DNA of 64,000 bases from contig NZ_CAJFCL010000002.1 in assembly GCF_904063065.1 (NCBI RefSeq), forward strand, positions 496,001 through 560,000, read 5' to 3'. Below are positions 9,404 to 18,742 of the stretch, one piece after another; the first letter of the stretch is position 1; the number at the start of each line of letters is the position of its first letter. Origin of the DNA: Pseudomonas paraversuta. GTDB taxonomy: Bacteria > Pseudomonadota > Gammaproteobacteria > Pseudomonadales > Pseudomonadaceae. The notes under the pieces are model-generated. The model was not told the DNA's origin. It searched no databases and saw nothing but the letters and a program-made list of their open reading frames with translations. The position numbers were made by a program, and so were the translations under genes.

Positions 9404-11281
9404 TCAGAATGTGGCTTTGAACGAGGCAGTGACCATCCCGCGATCCTTGAGCAAAGGCGACAGGCCAGCTTGAGAGGTGATCTGTCCGGGGATGCACTGG
9501 TACAGACCGTTGGCCCCCGGGGTGTTGTTATCAAACCCGCTTTCGCAGGTATCGAAAGGGCCAAAGGAGTCGACGTATTTCAGGTCGAGTTTGTACTTCT
9601 GGTAGATGTCTGCCGCGACGCCGATCGAGTAGCTGCCGGCATCTTCGTTGCCACCCAACTGCACCGCAGAGTTGCCTTTGAGGCCCACGTTGTAGGAAAC
9701 CGGCATGGACATATCGACACCCGGGAAGACCTGGAACCAGGTCGGGGCGAAGTTGGCCGCGATGGTGTAAGCGTTGGTGTCAACCTTGTCGACGCCCCTG
9801 TAGCTGGAGTCGCCCTTGAATGTCTGCTTGCCTTTGTCGACGCTGACCAGGTGGGTCAAGGAACCTTCAACTGCCAGTGAGGAGGCATCCCAGAGCGCTG
9901 TCTTGCCAAAAGTCACCAGGCCATTGAGTACCACGTGGAAGGTCTTGCCTCGGGCCAGCCCGGTTTCGCCATTGCCCGGCATGGCGCCGATAATGTTGGC
10001 GCCGTTGATCAGGCCCTCACCTGCCTGGGTATCCAGGGTTGAGTTGACCGTGCTGAAGTTACTCACCAGGGGCATGTTTTCGCGGTAGTTCAAGTCAAGG
10101 CCGACGCTGACCGGCCCTACACTTTTCGACAGGCTGATGCCGTAGATATCAATGTCATCGGCATAGGCTGTCATGTACTCGACGCCTTGCAGGCCCGCCA
10201 AACCCGGCTGGTGCAGGTTGGGTGCATTGATCAGCACCGCCGGCATCGGGTCCGAGGTGTTGCGGTAGTAAAAGCCCAGGGTGCCGTCCAGCCATTGCGG
10301 GCTCCACTTGGCCATCAGACCGAAGTCGCCGGAATTTCGCGGTTTTACATCATGCCCGCGTGGCGCCGCGTAATAGGCCCCGGAGCCGTCCAGCAGGGTC
10401 GGCAAGGGCAGCCAGAATACATCCGCGCCCTCCCCCAGCATGTCGTAGCCGCCCATGTAGGTGCCGCCTTCGGGCAGGCGGGAGTTCTGGAATTCGAGGA
10501 AGTATTGGGCGCCCAGGGTCAGCTCCGGGTTGACCGTAAACGACACTGACAACTGGTTGCGCGGCAGGAACAATTCTTTGGTTTCAGTGCCCGGCACGTT
10601 ATACAGCTTGGCGATGTCCAGTGCCGACTGGCCGTAGTTGATGCCGTTGGCCGCGTTGAACAGGGTCTCGCCCCAGTACACGTTGTGTTTGCCAAGCTTG
10701 GCGCTGAGCATCGATTCGTCGCCGATTTCAGTGCTGTAGAACACAAAGGCATCGAGGATTTCCCCCGAGGGGCCGTTGTAATAACGATCGGTATAGTTGC
10801 TCAGCCCGTGTCTGCTGGCCGAATGTCCATTGAGCGAGTCACCCGGCTGAATCAGGCCACCGTTTGCAGCGCGGGCCGCTACCAGATTGCCTGCGTTGCC
10901 CGCTTGTCCCGGGAAAGGGTTGGAGTTTGAACCGACATGGTCGTAAGCATGGTCATACCAGCTTGCGGCGCTGACCCTAAAGCCCATTTTTCCCTGGTAG
11001 ACCACATCCAGTTCACTTAGCAGATCGACTCGCTGACTCACCGCACTGCCGACGCCAAAGTTCTTGTCGCCGTCGTTGAGGTTGGAGGTGCCGGCAATCT
11101 TCGAGTTCTGACCTTCGACGCGCTGGCCATAGCTGGCTTTGAGGGTGTTGTCGAAGCGCACGGCCCAGTCTTCGCTACCATCGGTGAGTTCGAAAGCATA
11201 GGCACAAGGCATTGAGGCAAGCAGGATGGCAGTGGTCAGTACGCTGCGACTCGGGCGGCTTTGACCTGTGGTGTTGTGCAT
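9404..11281 (-). CDS. DUF1302 outer-membrane beta-barrel protein
   Basis: 625 residues; signal peptide about 1-29 (ending CAYA), mature chain rich in alternating beta strands and ending in phenylalanine, as outer-membrane barrels do. The segment MLSAKLGKHNVYWGETLF is typical of DUF1302. It probably forms a pore or uptake channel for a hydrophobic compound (inference from family and neighbours). The ATG at 11281 is chosen because GGAGA is at the right distance. The leader between about 11293 and 11322 is a run of A residues broken by C (complement), giving several AAnAAnAA motifs right before the ribosome site. It is the first gene of the six-gene minus-strand run. Confidence 0.88.
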   Translation of the reverse strand: MHNTTGQSRPSRSVLTTAILLASMPCAYAFELTDGSEDWAVRFDNTLKASYGQRVEGQNSKIAGTSNLNDGDKNFGVGSAVSQRVDLLSELDVVYQGKMGFRVSAASWYDHAYDHVGSNSNPFPGQAGNAGNLVAARAANGGLIQPGDSLNGHSASRHGLSNYTDRYYNGPSGEILDAFVFYSTEIGDESMLSAKLGKHNVYWGETLFNAANGINYGQSALDIAKLYNVPGTETKELFLPRNQLSVSFTVNPELTLGAQYFLEFQNSRLPEGGTYMGGYDMLGEGADVFWLPLPTLLDGSGAYYAAPRGHDVKPRNSGDFGLMAKWSPQWLDGTLGFYYRNTSDPMPAVLINAPNLHQPGLAGLQGVEYMTAYADDIDIYGISLSKSVGPVSVGLDLNYRENMPLVSNFSTVNSTLDTQAGEGLINGANIIGAMPGNGETGLARGKTFHVVLNGLVTFGKTALWDASSLAVEGSLTHLVSVDKGKQTFKGDSSYRGVDKVDTNAYTIAANFAPTWFQVFPGVDMSMPVSYNVGLKGNSAVQLGGNEDAGSYSIGVAADIYQKYKLDLKYVDSFGPFDTCESGFDNNTPGANGLYQCIPGQITSQAGLSPLLKDRGMVTASFKATF

Positions 11282-11292
11282 TACGTTGTCTC

Positions 11293-11322
11293 CGTTTTTT
11301 TTTGTTTTTGTTTTTGGTTTTA
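11293..11322 (-). promoter_or_regulatory. A-rich leader with several AAnAAnAA (Crc/Hfq-type) motifs
   Basis: Read on the minus strand the segment is almost only A with C every fifth or sixth base, immediately upstream of the GGAG ribosome site of the DUF1302 gene. Pseudomonas Hfq/Crc represses translation at AAnAAnAA motifs placed like this. No experimental support in the window. Confidence 0.6.
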
Positions 11323-11389
11323 ACAACGGCTCACACCCCGGTCCTGGCGGTGATGGGAGCAGACTTCAGGCGGTTTTGCGGTAATTCGA

Positions 11390-11944
11390 TCAGCGGTCCA
11401 GCGTGCGGATAAACTCTTCGGCCTGTGGCCACAGGCCGTAACCGGAAGCTGGATTGAGATGGCCGACAGCCCCGAGATTGACCAGCTCGCTGCCCCACTG
11501 TCGGGCCATGCGGGTCACGGCCGGCAGACTTGCAAGGTGATCATTGGTGCTGCCAACAACAATCGAGGGGAACCCCAACCGGCCTTTTGGCAGAGGGTCC
11601 CAGCCATTGGCCCGCAGGCTTTGCGAGGTTGGATAGCCCAGTGGCCAGACGGCCTCAAGGTCTGGCGGTGCGGCCAGCAATGCGCCCTTGATCGGGCGCT
11701 TACTGAGGGCCGCCCAATGCGCGACCATCAGTACACCGGCGCTGTGGGCGACCAGGATCACCGGGCCGCTGATCGCCTCAAGCTCACGCTCAATCGCATC
11801 TACACGAGCCGCCAGACTGAGCTTGTTGTCTTCCAGAGGCGGTACTGAACGGACCTTGTCCAGTCGCGCAGCCAGTAACGTCTGCCAGTGCTGGGGCACG
11901 TGATCACGCAAGCCCGGAACAATCAGAATCGTGGTTTCACTCAT
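11390..11944 (-). CDS. RBBP9/YdeN-family alpha/beta hydrolase
   Basis: 184-residue serine hydrolase-like protein. The N-terminal strand (TILIVPGLRDHVPQHWQ) is characteristic of the RBBP9/YdeN family; the nucleophile elbow AHSAG places Ser68, and Asp135 (NDHL) and His162 (GHLN) complete a plausible triad. No signal peptide, so it should be cytoplasmic. The ATG at 11944 fits the family length; the frame upstream is unlikely to be translated. Physiological substrate unknown. It is divergent from an AraC regulator gene about 250 bp away. Confidence 0.85.
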   Translation of the reverse strand: MSETTILIVPGLRDHVPQHWQTLLAARLDKVRSVPPLEDNKLSLAARVDAIERELEAISGPVILVAHSAGVLMVAHWAALSKRPIKGALLAAPPDLEAVWPLGYPTSQSLRANGWDPLPKGRLGFPSIVVGSTNDHLASLPAVTRMARQWGSELVNLGAVGHLNPASGYGLWPQAEEFIRTLDR

Positions 11945-12198
11945 GGTTCTTTTCACCCTTGAACAAGCCATCGGACAGTTCGCCAACGCGTCGAACCCTT
12001 GCCAGAAGCACAGTAAATTTCGCCTTCTGCCAACGCTTCACATTTGGCGTCAGTCACTTCTCTTTTGATGACAGGGCCCGGAATCAAACCCGGAGTTTTA
12101 CCCGCAGGCGCTTTTCATTCCACGACCAAACCTCTATAAATGGCAGCCAGTCGTTGTAGCGAGACCTCATTTGTCAGCAAATGGAAGCCAGACACCCC

Positions 12199-13218
12199 AT
12201 GACCGTTCTAGCCCGATCCGCAGCACTGACCAACTATCTGGAAGTGACCCGTCATCTGCGCTTGAACGTCAATGCGCTGCTGGCCCAAGCCGGATTGAGC
12301 CCTTCGATTCTCAACGATCCCAAGCAACGCATCCCGGCAAGTTCGGTGGTCAGTCTGCTGGAGCACTCAGCGCAAATGAGTGGTTGCCAAACCCTTGGCC
12401 TGCGCATGGCCGAGTTACGGCAGCTGTCGGATTTTGGTGAAGTGAGCCTGCTGCTCAATCTTCAGAACAGTCTGCGCGACGCCTTGAAAGTGATTGTGCA
12501 GTACCGGCACCTGCTCAATGACTCACTGGCAATTTTCATTGAGGAAAGCGGCAAGACGGTGATCATTCGCGAGGAACTGATCACCGAGGTGGCTGCCGGT
12601 AACCGTCAGTCCATCGAACTGGCCATCGCTGTGATGTATCGTTTTTGCGCGGCCCTGCTTGGCGCGCACTGGCACCCGATAAATGTCTGCTTCACCCATG
12701 AAGCCCCCGAAGATCTGACCGTGCACCGGCGTATCTTCGGCTGCAAAGTGGAGTTCGGTTGTGAGTTCAACGGCATCATTTGCCCCGCCACCGACCTTGA
12801 CACTGCCAACCCTCTGGCCAATGAGGCCATGGCTCGCCACGCGCAGCGCTACCTGGACTCGCTACAGGGCAAAAGCAATCACTCGCTGGCATTTGACGTC
12901 CGCAAATCCATCTACCTGCTGCTGCCCATGGGCCGCGCCACCATTGAGCAAATTGCTCAAAGCCAGGGTATGAACGTACGCACCCTGCAACGCCGCCTGG
13001 AAGAAGACGGCGCCAGTTTCAGCGAGCTGATCAATATCGTGCGTCGCGACCTGGTGATTCGCTACCTGGAGAACCCCGGCTATTCCCTGGGACGCATTAC
13101 CGACATGCTCGGTTACTCCATGCCCAGTTCTTTCACCCGCTGGTTCATTTCGCAGTTCGGCCAGCCGCCGGCCGTCTGGCGCAGTGAACGCATGATTGCG
13201 CCGCGTAAAGATCACTGA
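12199..13218 (+). CDS. AraC-family regulator with Arabinose_bd-type N-terminal domain
   Basis: 339 residues. The N-terminal two thirds resemble the OruR/ArgR-like ligand domain (PF12625 type), and the last 100 residues contain the two AraC helix-turn-helices (TIEQIAQSQGMNVRTLQRRL, then ITDMLGYSMPSSFTRWF). The ATG at 12199 has GGAAG 11 bases upstream; an in-frame ATG at 12181 has no ribosome site, so the shorter form is preferred. It is divergent from the hydrolase gene and convergent with the YeiH gene, so its targets could be the hydrolase or the DUF1302 operon; this cannot be decided here. Confidence 0.88.
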   Translation: MTVLARSAALTNYLEVTRHLRLNVNALLAQAGLSPSILNDPKQRIPASSVVSLLEHSAQMSGCQTLGLRMAELRQLSDFGEVSLLLNLQNSLRDALKVIVQYRHLLNDSLAIFIEESGKTVIIREELITEVAAGNRQSIELAIAVMYRFCAALLGAHWHPINVCFTHEAPEDLTVHRRIFGCKVEFGCEFNGIICPATDLDTANPLANEAMARHAQRYLDSLQGKSNHSLAFDVRKSIYLLLPMGRATIEQIAQSQGMNVRTLQRRLEEDGASFSELINIVRRDLVIRYLENPGYSLGRITDMLGYSMPSSFTRWFISQFGQPPAVWRSERMIAPRKDH

Positions 13219-13318
13219 GGGCCCGCCAGCGACGGGTTTGCTGCCAACACCGCCATGCAATAAAAAAACGGCCGCCGGTAATTAGCCGCGACCGTAAAAG
13301 GAGCAATTGCGTAACGGT

Positions 13319-14329
13319 TTACATGCCCCAGTGCATCAGTACCAGCACCAGGATGACGAGGAATATGGTTTCCCCCAGCATCAGTAAAATGGGTTTGATC
13401 CCCACTGCGGCCAGTTCCTTGAGCTGAGTTTTCATACCCAGGGCACTGATGGCCACCACCAGACTCCAACGGGACAATTCGTTGGTGAAGTTCTGCACTG
13501 CGGGGACCACCCAGCCGGTACTGTTGATACAGGCCAGTATCAGGAAGCCCACGGCAAACCAGGGCAGCAGTGGCGGCCGTTTGCCGGTGGGATCGGCTCC
13601 CTGCATGCGGGTAATCATGGCTGCGCACACAATCACCGGCAGCAGCATGGCTACGCGCATCAGCTTGACCACGGTGGCGGTATCGCCGGTCTCGGTCGAC
13701 ATGCTGTAGCCGGCACCCACCACTTGAGCCACATCGTGAATGGTGGCGCCAAGGAAAACACCGGCCATCTGGGGCGACAGCTCAAGCCAGTTGGCAATCA
13801 TCGGATAGACGATCATGGCCATGGTCGACAGGGCTGACACACCAATTACAGTGAACAGCGTTGCCCGCTCCTTCTGCGGATGGTTAGGCAAAGCCGCGGC
13901 CAGCGCCAGTGCTGCCGAAGCCCCGCAAATCGCAGTGGCCCCGCCGGTGAGCATGCCGAACAAGCGTTGAAAGCCCATGGCTTTGGCGGCGACTACCGAC
14001 ACCAGGATGGTCACCACCACCAGGGTCACCACCAGCGCCACCGGTTTCCAGCCCATGGCGACGATCTGCTCCAGCGTAATGCGCATCCCTAACAGCGCTA
14101 CGCCTATGCGCAACACCGTCCGCGCGGTGAACTCGATACCAGGCTTGCAGATGCTGTCCGCCGCTAGAAAATTCAACGCCATACCCAGCAACAGTGCGAA
14201 CAGCATCACCGGGGCACCGTAGTGTTCGGAGAGAAAACTTGCTGCTGCAGCCACAATCAGGCTGACGATAAAACCGGGGGCCAGTTCACGCACGCGGCTG
14301 TGCGCCGCAGTGAGGGCAACCACACTCAT
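13319..14329 (-). CDS. YeiH/UPF0324 family membrane protein (putative sulfate exporter)
   Basis: 336 residues with roughly ten hydrophobic helices. The PF03601 family is widely annotated as putative sulfate exporter, but transport has rarely been shown. Family-typical stretches are GAPVMLFALLLGMALNF near the N-terminus, FQRLFGMLTGGATAICGASA and IHDVAQVVGAGY. The gene overlaps the Rieske gene by 4 bp (ATGA), so it is translationally coupled to a cluster that contains a TauD-type dioxygenase. If that enzyme releases sulfite, an anion exporter would be a sensible partner (inference). Confidence 0.88.
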   Translation of the reverse strand: MSVVALTAAHSRVRELAPGFIVSLIVAAAASFLSEHYGAPVMLFALLLGMALNFLAADSICKPGIEFTARTVLRIGVALLGMRITLEQIVAMGWKPVALVVTLVVVTILVSVVAAKAMGFQRLFGMLTGGATAICGASAALALAAALPNHPQKERATLFTVIGVSALSTMAMIVYPMIANWLELSPQMAGVFLGATIHDVAQVVGAGYSMSTETGDTATVVKLMRVAMLLPVIVCAAMITRMQGADPTGKRPPLLPWFAVGFLILACINSTGWVVPAVQNFTNELSRWSLVVAISALGMKTQLKELAAVGIKPILLMLGETIFLVILVLVLMHWGM

Positions 14330-14649
14330 GCTGCGCCCTCCCCGGCCATCACCACATATACCTGGCCGTTAACCACTTCCACCGGGTAGTTGGGGACTTT
14401 CAGGCCGGTGGTATTGAGCAGGTAGCCGCTGCTCAGATCAAAGCGCAGGCCATGGGCACAACACTGAATGACTCGGCCCTCCAGGCGGCCGGCACACAGA
14501 GATGCCCCCTGGTGCGGACAACTGTCGTCTATGGCATAGAGCTGGCCCGCGACATTGAACAACGCCAGGCTGTTGCCTTCGGCCTCGAACAGCGCCCGCT
14601 TATCAAGTGCCGGGACCTTTTGCGCAGGTACCGCTATGCGCCGGCTCAT
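14326..14649 (-). CDS. Small Rieske [2Fe-2S] ferredoxin-like protein
   Basis: 107 residues containing the Rieske cluster ligands Cys44-Pro-His46 and Cys63-x-x-His66. The size and absence of a signal peptide fit a soluble Rieske ferredoxin like those serving oxygenases or nitrite reductase-type complexes. It overlaps both neighbours by 4 bp (DsbA-like upstream, YeiH downstream), so its expression is tied to them. No Rieske oxygenase alpha subunit and no ferredoxin reductase are encoded nearby; the electron partner is unknown. Confidence 0.88.
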   Translation of the reverse strand: MSRRIAVPAQKVPALDKRALFEAEGNSLALFNVAGQLYAIDDSCPHQGASLCAGRLEGRVIQCCAHGLRFDLSSGYLLNTTGLKVPNYPVEVVNGQVYVVMAGEGAA

Positions 14650-15308
14650 AGGCTTGATCTCCTGTTTGTGTCCTGCTCAAGGGCTTGCTCCATGGCCTGC
14701 AACAATAGCTGCGGCGGCTGCGCACCACTGACCTCGATGCGCCGGTTGAAGATGAAGTACGGCACACCTCTGGCAGGCATGCCGTTATCGTCCAGGGGCG
14801 CCGTATCAGCGCTCAGGCAGTCGGCCAAAGCGTCTTGCGGATAGCCACACTCCTGCGCCATGGCCAGCAGGACGGCCGGATCTGCGAGGTTTTTGCCGTC
14901 ATGGAAATAGGCATCGAAGAGTTTTTCCAGCAAGGCATTGCGCCGGGCAGCTCCACCCAGTGCCGAGGCATGCTGCAACAGGCGATGGGCAGTGGCTGTA
15001 TTGGGCATGACGTCGATACCGCTCAGATCAAGGCTCAGCCCGGCATCGGCCGCAGCCTGTTGTACCTGTGCCTGACGCATGCGTACAGCTTCGGCGCTGC
15101 CCAGGCGCTGGCGGTAAAACTCGGCAAATGGCACGCCCTGTGGCGGCAGGTGCGGCAATAACTGCACGCCATGCCAGGCAAGCTCCTGCTGCACATCCGG
15201 ACGCCTGATTCGCAGCAGGTCAAGGGCGCGCTCCAGATGACGCTTGCCAATCAGGCACCAGGGGCAAATAAAGTCGAAGAACACATCGATACGCAAAGTG
15301 GCGCTCAC
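14646..15308 (-). CDS. DsbA/FrnE-family thioredoxin-fold oxidoreductase
   Basis: 220 residues with the CPWC active site at residues 15-18 in a DVFFDFICPWCLIGKRHLE context, as in FrnE and 2-hydroxychromene-2-carboxylate isomerase relatives. It lacks a signal peptide and should act in the cytoplasm, probably as a glutathione-linked or disulfide-handling enzyme. It starts with GTG at 15308, overlapping the MFS stop codon by 4 bp. Its exact reaction cannot be told; an isomerase or a thiol-transfer role in the cluster's pathway is possible. Confidence 0.85.
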   Translation of the reverse strand: MSATLRIDVFFDFICPWCLIGKRHLERALDLLRIRRPDVQQELAWHGVQLLPHLPPQGVPFAEFYRQRLGSAEAVRMRQAQVQQAAADAGLSLDLSGIDVMPNTATAHRLLQHASALGGAARRNALLEKLFDAYFHDGKNLADPAVLLAMAQECGYPQDALADCLSADTAPLDDNGMPARGVPYFIFNRRIEVSGAQPPQLLLQAMEQALEQDTNRRSSL

Positions 15309-16636
15309 GATAAGACCTCACACGGGGATTTGCCGGGCGCTTGAGCGACCTGCTCCTCCTTTGAACGGGCGACATCATTGAGATAGTGATGGCGGGTGTA
15401 GAAGAAGACTGCCGCTGCCGCAACACTCATCAGTGGTACCCACTGCAAGGCTGCATGCAGGCCGATAATGTCCGAGACCCGGCCGGTGATCAGTGGCCCC
15501 GGGGCCAGGCCCAGCAGGTTGTTGACCAGCGTCAGAGTGGCGAATGCGGTGCCGTGTACCGAGTAATGGGTCAGGTTCGCCACCATGGCTGCGGCTGTAC
15601 CGTTGGTACCCGCAACCACCAGCATGCCCATACCGATCAACAGTAATTGCACGGGGCCTGGAGGTAGCAACAATGCCACCGAGAGCAACAGGCAACTGCT
15701 CAGGCAGTAAACAATGGATATTTCGATTTTGCGCAGCGGTGACTGACGGCACAGGCGATCACTGAGCATCCCGCACATGACGGCTCCGGCTCCGCAACAC
15801 AGCACCATGATCGCTGCCACACTGCCTGCCCGGGCCTCGCCCATTGCGTAATAACGGTTGAGGTAGCTGGGCATCCACACGATCAGGGTGCCGGAAACAA
15901 AAATCTGCAAGCCACTGCCGATGTAAGCGCCAATCACAGAGCGGGTGCTGTACAAGGTGCGTAACGAATTTTTGAGCGCCGTCGGAGTCTTGCTGCGTGT
16001 GCGGTTCAGGCGTTGCGGGGAAATCCGCGACTCCTTGACGATGAGCGGATATAGAGCCGCCAGTATCAGGCCAAATAACGCCATGCTGGCGAATGACCAG
16101 CGCCAGCCCAGTTTCGCGGCAATCGCCCCGCCCAGGGCAATGCCCAGTACGGATCCAAACAGCCCGCCTGCCATAAAGGCGCTGGCCAGGGTTGCACGCA
16201 TGGTTTTGGGAAACACCGATACCACTACGGCGATACCGACGCTGCCGTAGGCCGCCTCCCCGACACCCACCATGAAGCGCGCAATCAGCATGTGCTGATA
16301 GTTTTCTGCCAGGGCGCAACCCAGGGTGGCGAGGCTCCACAGCAAGGCCATCAGCGCCAGACTTCTAACGCGACCGAAGCGGTCGGCCATCAATGACAGG
16401 GGGAACGTCAGCAGACCGACCATCAAGGCGACAATGCCACTGAGCAGACCCAGTTGCCCGTCACTCAGTGCCCACTCCTGTTTCAAGGTCGGGAATACCG
16501 CGTTGAGGACCTGGCGTGACATGTAATCGGAAATCAACAAGCCAAACGTCAGAGCAAACACTATCCAGGCGTACCGGCGCGGAATACCGGCGGACGTATC
16601 TTCTTCATCGCCCACAGCACTGTGGTGATAGGCCAT
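15305..16636 (-). CDS. MFS transporter (12 TM)
   Basis: 443 residues with twelve predicted membrane helices in two bundles and the MFS signature loop ADRFGRVRSLAL between helices 2 and 3. The start at 16636 is chosen for the strong GAGGAGG site upstream. Probably imports the cluster's substrate or exports a product. AATAATAA (complement of 16668-16675) lies about 30 bases upstream of the start and is a possible Crc/Hfq target. It follows the BKACE gene after 113 bp and overlaps the DsbA-like gene. Confidence 0.9.
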   Translation of the reverse strand: MAYHHSAVGDEEDTSAGIPRRYAWIVFALTFGLLISDYMSRQVLNAVFPTLKQEWALSDGQLGLLSGIVALMVGLLTFPLSLMADRFGRVRSLALMALLWSLATLGCALAENYQHMLIARFMVGVGEAAYGSVGIAVVVSVFPKTMRATLASAFMAGGLFGSVLGIALGGAIAAKLGWRWSFASMALFGLILAALYPLIVKESRISPQRLNRTRSKTPTALKNSLRTLYSTRSVIGAYIGSGLQIFVSGTLIVWMPSYLNRYYAMGEARAGSVAAIMVLCCGAGAVMCGMLSDRLCRQSPLRKIEISIVYCLSSCLLLSVALLLPPGPVQLLLIGMGMLVVAGTNGTAAAMVANLTHYSVHGTAFATLTLVNNLLGLAPGPLITGRVSDIIGLHAALQWVPLMSVAAAAVFFYTRHHYLNDVARSKEEQVAQAPGKSPCEVLS

Positions 16637-16749
16637 GCTGCCTCCTCGGTGTCTTGCACCTGTTTTGTTATTATTTTTTGGTATTGCGTAACGCTTGAAA
16701 CTGAGCGGGGGCAAGACCCAAAGTGGTCCTGCCCCCCGATTTCTGACAA

Positions 16750-17802
16750 TTAACCGCGTTGAGGTACACCTTTTTGCCCGGGCTTGCGGTTCGGTGCCAT
16801 ACCGTTGGCCAGCAGGGTCTGTTCAATGCTGTCGTACTGCACACCGATGCGATAAATCTCGCGCGCTTGCTTCCCGGTGGCAATTTCACGCCCCAGCTCG
16901 TGGGCGATACGCACTGTTTGCTGGATCTGCTGCACCGAGGTAAAGCGCTTTCCATGCTGGTCAATGATGGTGTCTTCAGTGCCCACACGCGCATGCAAAC
17001 CCATGGCCAGAGCCATGGTGTTGAGGGGCAGCATATTCTTCATCAGCGACTCGGACGTCAAGGTGCAGCCATCAGGTACGCGATTGATAAAGTTGAACAT
17101 ATTGAACGGGTTGGGACCGTCGAAGCCGCCACCGATACCGATCCACGTCAGGTTCAGCGGGCCTTTATACAGACCTTTGCGCACCATTCGCTCAAGGGTT
17201 TCGTAAGAGTGAATTCCGGTCAGCTGGAAGTGCGGTTGAATGTTGTTGGCTTGTAGACGCTTGAGGTGCTCGGTCACCCAGGCCGGACCTGCCGGCACGG
17301 TCATTTCACTGTAGGCCGCTTCGATGATGGGGTCGGCCAGTGAGGTGCCTTCCCGATATTCGGGGTACAGCAACTCCATGATATTCATCTGAATGGTATT
17401 GATCGCCACGGTGACCTGGTCGGGCTTGGGCGACAGCTCCGCGAGCATGTGCCGGGTATCGTCGGACAGCCACAGGGCCGCCTCGCCATCGCTTTCCGGC
17501 GCAAAGGAAATCGAGCCCCCAACCTGAATGATCATGTCCGGAACAGCTTCGCGCACCCCGCCAATCAGTTCATTGAACTTGGACAAGCGCTTGGAACCTT
17601 TCCCGTCCAGCTCACGGACATGCAAGTGCAGCACGGTGGCGCCTGCTTCATAGCAGTCCACGGCTATTTGTACCTGCTCATCCATGGTTACCGGGATGTC
17701 CTGGGGGAAGTCTTCGGGCATCCATTCCGGGGCATAAGGGGCGACGGTAATGACCACCTTTTCCATGTTTTCCGGATGCAGGGAATCGTCGAAAAATTGC
17801 AT
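16750..17802 (-). CDS. BKACE family beta-keto acid cleavage enzyme (DUF849)
   Basis: 350 residues. BKACE enzymes use Zn to condense a beta-keto acid with acetyl-CoA, giving acetoacetate and a new acyl-CoA. The HLHVR motif (His59, His61) matches the zinc ligands of 3-keto-5-aminohexanoate cleavage enzyme Kce, and VGTEDTI near residue 286 is also conserved. The N-terminus is about 40 residues longer than compact members. AAGGAGA precedes the ATG at 17802, and two AAnAAnAA motifs (complement of 17813-17820 and 17819-17826) sit just upstream. The substrate is unknown; the neighbours (TauD-like, quinone reductase, MFS) do not match the carnitine or lysine pathways I know. Confidence 0.9.
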   Translation of the reverse strand: MQFFDDSLHPENMEKVVITVAPYAPEWMPEDFPQDIPVTMDEQVQIAVDCYEAGATVLHLHVRELDGKGSKRLSKFNELIGGVREAVPDMIIQVGGSISFAPESDGEAALWLSDDTRHMLAELSPKPDQVTVAINTIQMNIMELLYPEYREGTSLADPIIEAAYSEMTVPAGPAWVTEHLKRLQANNIQPHFQLTGIHSYETLERMVRKGLYKGPLNLTWIGIGGGFDGPNPFNMFNFINRVPDGCTLTSESLMKNMLPLNTMALAMGLHARVGTEDTIIDQHGKRFTSVQQIQQTVRIAHELGREIATGKQAREIYRIGVQYDSIEQTLLANGMAPNRKPGQKGVPQRG

Positions 17803-17812
17803 GTTCGTCTCC

Positions 17813-17826
17813 TTGTTTTTATTTTT
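17813..17826 (-). promoter_or_regulatory. Double AAnAAnAA motif before the BKACE gene
   Basis: On the minus strand AAAAATAA and AAAAACAA overlap directly upstream of the AAGGAGA ribosome site, the position where Hfq/Crc blocks translation in Pseudomonas. Confidence 0.6.
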
Positions 17827-17879
17827 GCCTGCCCAACGGACGGTGCTGGTACGGGCGTTTACCTGATTACAGGGGGGGC

Positions 17880-18728
17880 TCAGTAGGTCTTTTCGCCGAT
17901 GATTCCGGCGCGTTCCATTTTTCGATGGCAGGCGGGGTAATCCATCACTGCATAGTGCTGGGTACTGCGGTTATCCCAGATCGCGATGCTGTTGGGCTTC
18001 CAGCGCCAGCGCACCTGGTACTCGGGAATACTGGCCTGGCTTATCAGGTAGCGCAGGAGTTCGGGCGCGCCCTGGCTGAAGTCCTGGCCATAACGCACAC
18101 GCGCAGCGGTGTGATAGTTGCTGAAGTGGGTGGTGAAACCATTGACGAACAACACCTTCTCACCGGTCTCTGGATGTGTACGCACCACTGGATGTTCTGC
18201 GTCCGGGTACTGGGCCTTGAGTGCCAGGCGTTTTTCGATGGGCATGGCGGCGCCGAAGGTCGCTTCGATGCTATGCCGTGCACGCAGGCCTTCAAGCTTG
18301 GCTTTGACATCGTCCGGCAGGCGCTCGTAAGCCACCACCATGTTGGCCCACATGGTGTCGCCCCCTACTGGAGGACACTCCACACAGCGCAGCACGCAGC
18401 CCATCGGCGGCGCCTCGCGCCAGGTGGCATCGGTGTGCCAGGAGTTCTCGTAACGGTCAACCGGGCTGTCGGGGTTTTTGTAGACTTGCACGAGCCCCGG
18501 GTGGTCCGGATGACTGCCAATCACGGGGTGGTCTTCCAGCTCGCCGAAGCGTCGGGCAAAGGCCACATGCTCGGCGCGGCTGATGTCCTGGTCCCTCAGG
18601 AACAGCACCCGATGCTTGAGCAGCTGGGCACGGATCTCTGCGAACAGACCCGCGTCATGTATGGCCTCGGCCAGGTTTACACCAAAGAGTTCTGCGCCGA
18701 TATTGCAGCTAAGTTGCTCAACTTGCAT
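17880..18728 (-). CDS. TauD/TfdA-family Fe(II)/2-oxoglutarate dioxygenase
   Basis: 282 residues, the usual TauD length. The facial triad is visible: His98 and Asp100 in WHTDATW and His258 in QHYAVMDY; Arg269 should bind 2-oxoglutarate. TauD relatives hydroxylate taurine, alkylsulfonates, sulfate esters, phenoxy acids or gamma-butyrobetaine, so the substrate is open. It lies 14 bp downstream of the quinone oxidoreductase gene and 77 bp upstream of the BKACE gene. A hydroxylation producing an alcohol or aldehyde upstream of a beta-keto acid cleavage is a reasonable pathway sketch. Confidence 0.9.
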   Translation of the reverse strand: MQVEQLSCNIGAELFGVNLAEAIHDAGLFAEIRAQLLKHRVLFLRDQDISRAEHVAFARRFGELEDHPVIGSHPDHPGLVQVYKNPDSPVDRYENSWHTDATWREAPPMGCVLRCVECPPVGGDTMWANMVVAYERLPDDVKAKLEGLRARHSIEATFGAAMPIEKRLALKAQYPDAEHPVVRTHPETGEKVLFVNGFTTHFSNYHTAARVRYGQDFSQGAPELLRYLISQASIPEYQVRWRWKPNSIAIWDNRSTQHYAVMDYPACHRKMERAGIIGEKTY

Positions 18729-18742
18729 GACTGACGCCCCCC

